From the NCBI GenBank assembly GCA_023238725.1, contig CM041553.1:9509001-9573000 (forward strand): a stretch of DNA of 64,000 bases, read 5' to 3'. The notes under the pieces are model-generated. The model was given only the letters and a program-made list of their open reading frames with translations. It had not been told where the DNA came from and did not search any database. The stretch comes from Scortum barcoo. Its lineage: Eukaryota > Chordata > Actinopteri > Centrarchiformes > Terapontidae. A program made the position numbers and the translations under genes. The number at the start of each line of letters is the position of its first letter. Position 1 is the first letter of the stretch. Shown one piece after another: positions 28,501-38,200 of this stretch.

Positions 28501-31500
28501 TGTTTGTTGTTCTTGATAGTTTACACGTCATGGCGCAGCCTGACAACACCTCGAGCTCCAGTGAATTCCCAAAGCACTCTTACCTCTGCAGCATAAACAG
28601 GGCGAGCCAAATTTATCACCACCTGGGGCTGCGACTATTTTTACACAATGGAAATTTCACCCGTAGACCCAGAGTGACTTTTCTTCGGAATAATAACTGG
28701 GGGGAAGTAATGTGTTTCTGTCTCCTTCCTCGACTGTCTTGCCCAAGTGTTTGGTTTTTCCTCAGAGAGTCATGACATGACGGTGAGCAGTGGGTGGAAA
28801 TGAGGAAGGATGAGTCAAGCCTTTGAAGCACTGGTGTGTGTGTGTTTGTGTATGCATCTGAGTGTGTTTTCACCATGTGTCATCTGGGCCATCATATCAT
28901 GACTTGAACTCAGGAATACCAAACATTCCTGTTTCATATTGAATTTGGCAGCGGACAGTTGACTGGATGAGAAATGATTTGAGAGTGTGGTTACTCACAG
29001 TGCTGACGTTTGTTGTTGCTGTCTCTGATCATACACCGCATAAATGAAGAACTGGCATGTCACTACATGCCAGCAGCACTCCCTGAAACACCCAGTTATG
29101 ATTAGTTATGACCAGCTATTTTTCTCCAGTGTAATCCTTTGACTGCTTCTTTTGTCTGCCATGCACGAGTGTTATCAGATTAGGTGGATTCCACCAACAA
29201 AGTTTAAACTACAAGTAGGCTCAGCTTAACATGCAGAGACACAAAACTGATGACTGTCAAAACCAAATGTCATTTCAGTTTATCAAAACTAGGTTTAACC
29301 TTTTTCCCATTCCAGTTATAATTCTGTCATGGTTCTGTGACACAAGTATTAAAGCAAATCAGTTTGTGTGTTCACACTTGTAATGTAATATTATTTAAAA
29401 TACTTATTTTATTTTCTAATTTGAATTATTTAAATGTGAGACTGAGGCAATAGATTTTTACTTTTTTGGGGTAAGGTGACAGGCTCTGATTGAATTACTT
29501 TTTATCAGTCAAATCTGGCAACACTGTATATGACACCTATGGCTCTTCCTGAGTTTTCACCATTTTTATCTCCAAAGATTGTGAAGTTTATTGTTATCCA
29601 AACTGTGGACAACAAAACAACATCGCAAGAATAAAACATCAAAATACACAACATACCATAAATATGCAAGATAAAAAACAAAATGTACCTTGAAGTGCCA
29701 AAGCTCTACAATTCAAGAGCCTTCTTTTGAACCACTCAGAGTTTATATATTCTATTCTATCTATTAGATCATATCTAATGATGTTCAAAAGCCCAACTTT
29801 ATGAACTGAAAACTCCGCGGGAGCTTTGATAAACTGTGGCATTTACTGTTGTTGGCAGACAACAGTGCTTAGAATATGTGTTGACTGAACATAGACATTT
29901 CATTATCAACAGTCATTATCCCTTATTTGTTGGTGCTCACTTTGAAGCAATGGGATGTGGGTGCTCGTTAAAACACAGTTCACATGTTTTTCTGTTTGAT
30001 TCTGTGGGGGACATTACCTAGAAATGACTGCTGGTGTTGCAATGATTGTAATACAAACTATTGATTGTAGTTCTACTCTGAATCTTCCTCTTTGAGTCAT
30101 TTTTGGGACCCAAGTGGAATTCCAGGCTGCTCTACTCAGTGGTCAGCTGAGGTGAGATTAGTAATGTCTTTACTTCTTGCCTTCTTGGGAAATAGCATCA
30201 TCATCTGGAGGCTCTGTCAGCAAACCAGGAAGCACCTGTGCAGCTGAGCGAGGCGGGAGGGTGAGGGGTTGGGGAGGGGCCACATGTCCCAGCAAACACA
30301 TCCCATTGTGTTTTGATGCTTTTTTAAGTAACATGGAAAAGGGGACATTCTGGACAGGAAGTGACATGACGCACTCACATACCGCACTAATGCAGTTATT
30401 GTCTGGTGTAAATAAAATGTCTTGTGGCATGCAGCAAAGACACAGGCACATAAAGACAGCTGCAGCAAAACAAATCTCTTTTTCTTTTAAACATCATGAT
30501 CAATCCACATGCACAGTTTAACAGCCTCAAGAAGATATATGGACATCTACATATAAGCATTGTGGTTTTTTGAAGGTTTTTCTTTGTCTTTTTTTGCAAA
30601 CAACTGGTCAAATGTGGACAAAGTGCTTGATATCAAAGTTCAAGTTACAGCAGGAAATATTTGGAATCAGTCAATAGTACAAAATAATAGGTTGGATTTA
30701 TCCCTCAGAATAAAAAACAGAGTGGTTCTTTTTGGATCAGTGTACAACAGTGAAACAGCAAGAAATCAATAACAGATGAGGCAGGAAAACAGATTTTTCC
30801 ACTGGCAGGAGCCTCCATAGACCAGAATACTGTGCAACCATACGAGTCAATGCTCAGATTTTAAAGTTCTTACTTAGAAGTGCAAAGCAAAGCAGGTGTA
30901 ATATTATTTATTATATTTAGAAAGCAGGTGCGAAACCTAAATTCAACTGCAGAATATCATCACCACATTTTTGGAAAGCACTAAATATCTCACAGTTGAA
31001 TTTTAAACATGTCTAAAAATGTTATTTTGTTTATCGTCCTCTGTGAACATTGTCAAACCATCCATCCAGCCACACAGACAAGGTAAGAAAATTTCATGGA
31101 GATGGAGGCTAGCTGGATTAACACTGGATTCACTCTTTTCATACGGAAAACCAGGATCATCCTATTCAAGTCTTGATTTGTCCAACCAACACTTAAAAAC
31201 TCTTAAAAATATATTCAGTTTACTCATAGAGGGCTTCAAAATCATGTAATATCAGCAACATTTTCTGAGCAATCAAAAGTCTGGCTCTGATCTATCCCAT
31301 AGGATGTGTTCCTGTATTTTGTTTGGATTGTTTCAATGTCTTGTGTATTTTTATTAGTTTATTTTATTTAATGTCTTTTGCACTGGTTGACAATAATGAG
31401 ATAGGCATACGACACTGTGATTCCTCTGCTTTTATGGATGAAGTTCAAATCGATCTGTTGCACTAGTGACCCGATGACATCCCCACAGGTGACACACTTT

Positions 31501-32675
31501 GTAAAAACACTGTATGAGATGGTGACAACCCTAATAGTCCACCAGCTGACTCCAAGATTCGGCAGGATTGTAGCTGGCTTAGAAATTGCCTGCCTGCTTC
31601 CTAAATATATTAGCCATATGAAAGAGCCACTGATATACTAAAGCAATCCGGTTAGAAAGATGTTCGGGTTCAAACTGCTGATGGGAGAGGGAGGGAGGAG
31701 AGGGAGGTAAGGAAAAAGACCAGAGGACAGACAAAAAGAAAAAGAGGATAAGAAGGGAGATTATATGGAAATAGAGAAAAAAAGAGTCAAGTTAAAAGCT
31801 GGCCGAACACTTGTTTATCTACTGTTGATATTTATGGCTGACACTAACAAACCCCATAATGAAATGAGGGCTCGGAAACGGATGGCAGGCCTCCCCGCTC
31901 ATCAGCCATGATGTCACAAGCCCAGATTAGACTGGACCATATGGCACGCTGCCTGCTGTCCCTCTAATCCTCAGCCGCCATCCAGGCGTCTCTCCACCCA
32001 GCCCCAACCCATCCCATTCATCTTACAGTACACCCATCTATCCATCCATCTATCTACGTGCCATTCTGCCACTCATTCATCCATCCATTCAACTGCCTAT
32101 TTTTTTTCAGCCAATCCACACACAGGCAGCTAGCTGGGAACAGCGCCACATGCAAAATCTTTTCTCCACTACTGAATGAGACTGTCATGGCCGCGAGGGC
32201 TATCTATTGTTTTGTTTGTTATTGTTTTGTTTTTTAGTCTGGTGTCTGTCCATCTGTGTCTGTCACTGCGTCTGTCTCGCTGTCTGTCCATTCGTCACAT
32301 TTCTGTTGTTCAGTGTCCCTCCGTTCTGATCCTGTTATCATTCCCACGCATTCATGCAGCAGACACAACATGATGTAACACATATTTGCTGGGTTAATTT
32401 GACCAAAGAGGCTTTCAGTGCCTCTTGTTTACGCCACGTATAGGCTATTTTGTAAGAGTGGCTTGGTCGTAGAGCCTTGAACTTTGGTCACAATCTGGGT
32501 AGGAAACTTTTTACACATTCTAACAAAAATATTTTCAATACTTATAGTAAGTAATCAGAGATTCAGATCACCAGTCAAATGATTAAATTAGTCAGCAACA
32601 GTAACTGTAGTGCTTGAATGAAACAGGGGTGTTCAGTAGGAAGCCGTTGTCATTTTATTATATTGAAGCAAATAT
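25561..32675. other. Intergenic, no gene seen
   Basis: Contains the perfect hairpin at 27264-27308, a purine-rich tract at about 31680-31800, a moderately GC-rich stretch at about 31840-31990 with homeodomain-like TAATCC and ATTAG words, and an (ATCC)n-like run at about 32033-32090. No convincing exon. Confidence 0.5.
27264..27308. repeat. Perfect 20-bp inverted repeat with 5-base loop
   Basis: Left arm AACAGCCTCAGTGCCTCAAT (27264-27283), loop TAACT, right arm its exact reverse complement (27289-27308). A very stable hairpin in DNA or RNA form. The loop and stem are too short for an ordinary microRNA precursor. Confidence 0.95.
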
Positions 32676-32732
32676 ACCCCCACGACCCTGTGAGACAGGA
32701 TAAGCGGTACAGAAAATGTATGGATGGATGAA
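32676..32732 (+). repeat. Tail of a common teleost interspersed repeat
   Basis: The string cgaccctgtgagacaggata, followed by agcggtacagaaaatg and atggatggatg, is the typical 3' end of a very abundant fish repeat, recognised from memory. Confidence 0.6.
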
Positions 32733-32775
32733 TGAAGCAAATATTTTACACAACACACTTATATGAATATTACCC

Positions 32776-32910
32776 GGAGCCAGCAGTGGCTTAGCTTCAC
32801 TTAGTTTAGTGTAAAAATTGAAGTTAGCCAGGCTGTGCACAAAGGTAACAAGATCTGCCTATTAGCACATATTAAGCCCACTAAATATATTTAGTTTAAA
32901 TAAACTAAAA
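32776..32910 (+). repeat. Dispersed repeat copy C (diverged)
   Basis: gccagcagtggcttagctt, then agttagccaggctg and acaaaggtaacaagatctgcc match, in the forward sense, the reverse complement of the copy just downstream, with more divergence. Confidence 0.55.
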
Positions 32911-32959
32911 TAAACCGCAACAAAATGGTAAATTGTGTTTTCACACTTCAGATTACTGA

Positions 32960-33160
32960 TTTAACAATCAAAGTGAGCTTTAGAGGTGCTGGTAGGCTGA
33001 TTTTGTTACCTTCTGTACAGAGCCAGGCTAGCTGTTTCCCCCTGTTTCCTGAAGTCTTTATGCTAAGCTAGGCTAACCAGCTGCTGGCTATAGCACAACA
33101 TTAACAGTAAAGACATGAGAGTGGTATCAATCATCTTATCTAAAACTAGGCAAAATGGTA
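32960..33160 (-). repeat. Dispersed repeat copy B (inverted relative to A and C)
   Basis: On the + strand it reads gctttagaggtgctggtagg, then gttaccttctgtacagagcc, then gtttccccctgtttcc, then tatgctaagctaggctaacc and catgagagtggtatcaatc. It is the most complete of the three copies and points opposite to copy C 50 bases away. Confidence 0.65.
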
Positions 33161-34589
33161 AATAAGAATATCTTCTAAAATGATCCAGATCAATGAGAGT
33201 AATTTGTTTTTAATGTGCTCTTTAATTGAAAAACTATTAAATGAATTACACCTGCTGTGCCTGACTGTGCTCTTGCTCTTTTGGGATGATATTCTTCTCC
33301 AAGGATGACATACTGTAAAATGGTTTAAGTGGGATTAGGAGCTAGAGATACATATTTAAGTCCAAACACACACACACACAGGCAAACAAAACCCAAACAC
33401 AGACCTGAGGTTCCTGTTGGGATTGATTGCACGTCATGTGAGTGCATGCAGTGTGACGTTTAAACCTGTTAATTCATTTGAGGGATTAGGCTTACTTGCT
33501 GAGGGATATAAGGCATGTTCACTGGGCTATACATGGGACCAAGCAGAAATTAGAGGTTGCTTTCGTCAGCCACTTGCCGCCCAGCTACTGAACTCTCCTT
33601 GAAATTCTCGATGTTACTAAGTACGGCAGATTATTCATAAGTAGCCTTAACAAAAAAAATCACCTCTGAGGATTTACAGTGCAGTTAGTCAGTCGGTGTG
33701 TTACTCACTTGTGAGTTTATAGTATGTGAGCATCAGATATTATGTGGCATTTTTTATTTGTTATTCTATCACTGTAAATGTTGTTTTTTGGCAGACCTTC
33801 ACTGTGTCATATCATACTCAGTGTGTTATCATTTCAATTTCCTGTAATATCACTTTAAATGTTTCTGTGATCGTCCCCCATAAATGTGTCTATTTATACA
33901 CTGTACGTGTGTGTACATGGTAATGAGTTTATGGATGCTATGTGACCATAACCAACTATTCTTATAATCATTTATTTTGTTTCAGGTCGTTTTTTACAGC
34001 AAAAATGCCGAATATTCAGCTTTTTTTCTGTTGTATATGACTGAAAATTGGTTATTTCAGAGTTTTAGACTGTTTGTAGAACACCAAATTATTTAATGGA
34101 AAAGAGTGATGTGCATTTTACACAATCATATGACATATTCAGCTGTAATCAAAAAAATTAGCAGATTAATCAATAATTTTAAAAAATCTTAGCGTTGCAG
34201 CCATTTTTCATGCATTGTATGGTATCCCTGTGATTTTCCTGTAATACCTCATTTTAGACATACAGTAGGTATAAATGTACTGTATTCTCCATCATTCATC
34301 TAACAGCCACTATTACTGTGTTTTTCTGTAATTCTGACTCATATGTTTGATTGCATCTTTCCCAAACATTGCATCCAGTTCTGACTGTGTGGGATTTTTT
34401 TTTTTCTTCTTCTTCCATTATCTGTAGTCATCCTTTTAAAAGAAAAAAACCCCACTGGTTTCATGTCCACAAAGGTTCCCTGAAACCAAAGCGGAGCCTG
34501 AAAAAGGAAAAGGGCAGGTGCACCGTCAGAGAGCACGCAGTGAGTAATACCGAGCTCTCTGCGGTAGTAAGGCTTTTTATTTACCAGCG
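33161..34589. other. Distal 5' flank of dusp5, nothing recognised
   Basis: AT-rich. An attaatcaataa...gcgttgcagcc motif at about 34160-34203 resembles a frequent teleost repeat end. No coding sequence. Confidence 0.45.
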
Positions 34590-34666
34590 GAGGGTGGGGG
34601 CGGAGTCACAGGCCAGTCATAGGCGGGGGGGGCGGGGCTTGTGCCGCTCTCACACCTCGCCGGTGT

Positions 34667-34676
34667 CCATATATGG
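34667..34676. promoter_or_regulatory. CArG box (SRF site) CCATATATGG
   Basis: Exact CC(A/T)6GG match, 186 bases upstream of the dusp5 start codon and next to GC boxes and a CRE. Binding by SRF is inferred from the motif. Confidence 0.7.
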
Positions 34677-34680
34677 TTCG

Positions 34681-34688
34681 TGACGTCA
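34681..34688. promoter_or_regulatory. cAMP response element TGACGTCA
   Basis: Full 8-bp palindromic CRE in the dusp5 promoter, four bases downstream of the CArG box. CREB/ATF binding is inferred. Confidence 0.7.
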
Positions 34689-34861
34689 CGCGCCGGAGGT
34701 CCCATTCACATAAAACTGATCGGCCGGAATCCCCTTGGAGGACATGTAGGCTCAGACGCGCTCGGGACTCCTCGCTCGCCCGTACCAGCCGACTTCTTAA
34801 GGCAATAATAATAGTAATAATATTTATAATAATAATAATAATAAGAGCCGTCGACGTCAGG

Positions 34862-35225
34862 ATGAAGGTCTCCAGCATAGACGGCCGGCGTCTGAGGAAA
34901 ATCATCAGGAAGGAGAGTGGGAGCTGCCTTATTGTGGATTGCCGACCTTATTTCTCATTCACGAACTCCAACATCAAAGGCTCTGTCAATGTCAACCTCA
35001 ACTCCGTGGTGGTCCGGAGGTCCCGGGGAGGACCGGTGCCTCTGCAGTTCGTCATCCCGGATGAGAGAGCCCTGTTTCGGCTGCGGGAGGGGAGCGTGTC
35101 GGCCATCGTAGCTCTGGATGACCGGACGTCCCACTGGCAAAAGCTGAAAAAGGACAGTGTAGCACAAATAGTAATAAACACTCTCTCACATCTAGCCAGC
35201 GGGGCGAACATCTGTTTCCTGAAAG
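34862..35225 (+). CDS. dusp5: dusp5 coding exon 1
   Basis: Residues 1-121 plus one base of codon 122. It encodes most of the rhodanese-like ERK-docking domain: LIVDCRPYFSF, then NVNLNSVVVRRSRGG, then FVIPDERALFR and NTLSHLASGANICFLKG. The donor is aaag|gtgaga; the split Gly codon is completed by exon 2. Confidence 0.96.
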
Positions 35226-38200
35226 GTGAGAGCTTTGGGAGATTGAACAGTTTTAATCCAGAGAGGGAAACATGAAGACAGGCTGTCACTTAGTTGTTGT
35301 CTCAAGAATTGACTGTCCACGCTTCAAAAACAGACTGTAGGAGAGCCAGCTTAGTATCATTTACTATTTTACATCTCAGAAAACTTTTTATAAGAATGTA
35401 TTTTAACGATCTTGCTTTTGGTTAAACTTTAATTAATGTGGGTTATTAATGTTGTGGGGTCTAAAGAAATGATTGTCCACTTCTCTGTCAGTGCAGTGTT
35501 TTTAATGACTGACTTTTTTTTTTAATAAATATTTAGACCTATACATATCTTATTTAATCCGCTATCTTTCTCTCATTGTCCTTCTTGCCTGAGCTGAGAG
35601 CAGCCCACTTTTATCTCTCACTTCTTGGAGTGATAAATGTCCTGCGTGCGTCAACGGAGCGGATGAGTCAGTGCGCGAGAAACGAAGGCAAATTGGTGGT
35701 GCAATGACTTTCATTGATAAAAAAAAAAGAAAGAAAGAAAGAATGAAAGGCAGAAAAAATTCAACCCCCTCCGAACCATTTCTTTCACCCTAAGTAAATC
35801 CATCGGGGCTGTGATAATGTGTTGAAACTCATCCATTTCCGTCTGTCACCTCTGCGTCCTCAGGATGTCGCCCTAAAAGGATTACCGGTCCTTTGACTGC
35901 GGGCTCCTGTAATTAATTACGCGCTTATAATCAGGTTATAAATGTTATAATCCGGCGCTGAGACTGTTTCACAAAGGCAGCTATTTCGCAAGATGTGTAT
36001 GTGCTGAGGGGGGTAGAGGTAGAATTATTCTAAGCTTATTTATGTGTCCCCCCCCCCCCTCCCTCTCTCTCTCAGGAGGATACGAGAACTTCCACTCTCA
36101 ATACCCTGAACTTTGCACTGAGGTGAAAACCATCGACCAGAGCGGAACTGAAACCGAGAAAAGAGCCAGCAGCCACAGCGAGAAGCTTTCTCACCACAAA
36201 CCAGATTACGATCAGGTATGGAAACACCCTTCACAGTACAGTACTTCCCTCTTTCCCACACAGGGGCACACATCCACTGCCAGCCTGTGTGTTTTTTTTA
36301 GTTTCAATCTCATCCACATACGCACACAAAAAACGCACACACACACACACACACACACATCCTAGCCCTGCTGACATCAGAGAGATTTATATTTGGCATC
36401 AAAACATTTTCTCAACATACAGATGATATTCTCTGACCTTCACTGCTCCCCAGCCACTCTTATATTTGGCTCACAAAAGGGGGCAGATAGCTCGCTGATG
36501 CCCAGCTGACATTGGGACACCTTGTGGAGAGAAACAGGCTTTGATCCCTGACCTTTTCCACCTCCTCTTCCACTGCCCAAACAGAAAATTTATAGGGGTT
36601 ATTCCACATTTCAAAGAGTACTCTATTGTGTCTGCAGATGACATATTGTGGATTATTTCACTTCATCATTTACATAATAGGGGAAATCCATTCCCCCAGC
36701 TGCATTTGTTCGTTTGTGTGCGTTTTGTCTGCAGATGAACGTCATCTTCTCACTGCGCTGACAGGTGTTTGGATGTTGTGGCTTGGATTATGGGTGGCAG
36801 ATGCATCAAGATCTTGGGTCCGGTGTTATGTCTTGTTAGGAGGCCGTAAAACTGCACTGTGTTGTATTTTCTGGTCCTTATCTTTTTTTTTCCCTGCCCC
36901 CCTCTGTGCCTCTCAGGGTAAACCCGTAGAGATCCTGCCTTTCCTCTACCTCGGTAGTGCCTACCACGCCTCCAGACAGGACTATCTCAGCGACCTTCAC
37001 ATCACGGCCTTGCTCAACGTGTCACGCAGGGACCTGCAGCCGGCCAAGGGCCACTACGACTACAAGTGGATCCCAGTGGAGGACAGCCACATGGCCGACA
37101 TCAGCTCCCACTTCCAGGAGGCCATAGATAGAGTTTATTGGTGAGTTGAAGGGAATGTTGTGCCTGGCCCTCTGGTTCGTAGGGGTGCAGCTCTTGAACT
37201 CTATTCTGATTGTCAGGGTTTATACTCAGAGGTTTGTGTCTGAATCTGAAGTTCAAGAAGTCACAGCAGGATGGAGTTTTTCTGTACTGTTGTTTTACTG
37301 AGGGACTGATTCACTTGGCTCAGTGCTGGAAATAGTTCAGCCACCCAAACTAGATGAGAAGCGAAATAAATACCCCACCACTAAAATGGAGTCTCTTCCT
37401 GGAGTAACACCAAATTCCATATATTTATAGTGCAACATCACCCCAAGGAGTCTGAAAATTACTCAAGCTGAGTTAGAAAGAGACACCTAAACATAGGTCT
37501 GTTTATTTCTGCGTCTTCAAATAAGCCCCCTTTGTCGCCTCCTCTCACCTGCTGCCATTCTCAAATAGAGGGCTATAAGAAACCCAGCTGTAATCAGTTT
37601 AACTTGATCGCCTGCCTCCAATCCCCCACCAACATATCCAGTCAGCCTGCTTTCATTCAGGATTTACTCACATCCCCCATCCCCTTCCAACCTCTCTTCC
37701 TCCCTCTCTCCCCATCTTAACTTGAAAAAGACGCTCCCATGCCGTCATCGCCTCCCAGGCCTAATCTCGATGGCTTACTTGGCCGGGTGTGGCCACTCAG
37801 TGTGACAACTGGGTGAGCTGTCCGTGTTTAGTAATGGCCGGGGAGGGAGGCCGGGGCTGACACACACACACACACACACAAACATGCAAACACACACTCA
37901 GACGCAGTTCATGATGGTTGGGTGGAGGATAAAAGCTAGCTTACTAACACACAATGAGAAAGCACAGTTGTTGGTTGTGTGCAGGTGGGACCCATTGACA
38001 GACCTGAGGGTAGCAGCAGGTACACTAATGTGTTACAGAGGAAGAGAAAGCGCGTGGGAGAGGAGAGGGGTGCTGGATAATTGCAGCAGCAGCAAAAGAT
38101 GTACACAATGTGCTGGTGGCTATTTATAGCCAGGTATAACCAAGGACAAAGCTCACCCACTAGCAGCTTGGCTGACCGGTACCGGGTAGCTGCTATTGTG

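Larger units (their letters stand above)
34590..34861 (+). promoter_or_regulatory. dusp5: dusp5 promoter/5' UTR: GC boxes, CArG box, CRE
   Basis: GC-box motifs are at 34596-34605 (GGGGGCGGAG) and 34629-34638 (GGGGCGGGGC). A perfect CArG box, CCATATATGG, is at 34667-34676. A perfect palindromic CRE, TGACGTCA, follows only four bases later at 34681-34688. An ETS-like CCGGAA is at about 34724-34729. SRF plus ETS-family ternary complex factors and CREB/ATF are the known readers of these motifs and fit a growth-factor-induced ERK feedback gene. No separate TATA box is obvious; an (ATA)n tract sits in the presumed 5' UTR at about 34804-34842. The transcription start is not determined here. Confidence 0.7.

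Noticed and set aside
34948..35289. 113-codon minus-strand frame over dusp5 exon 1
   Set aside because: Shadow of the real coding exon on the other strand.
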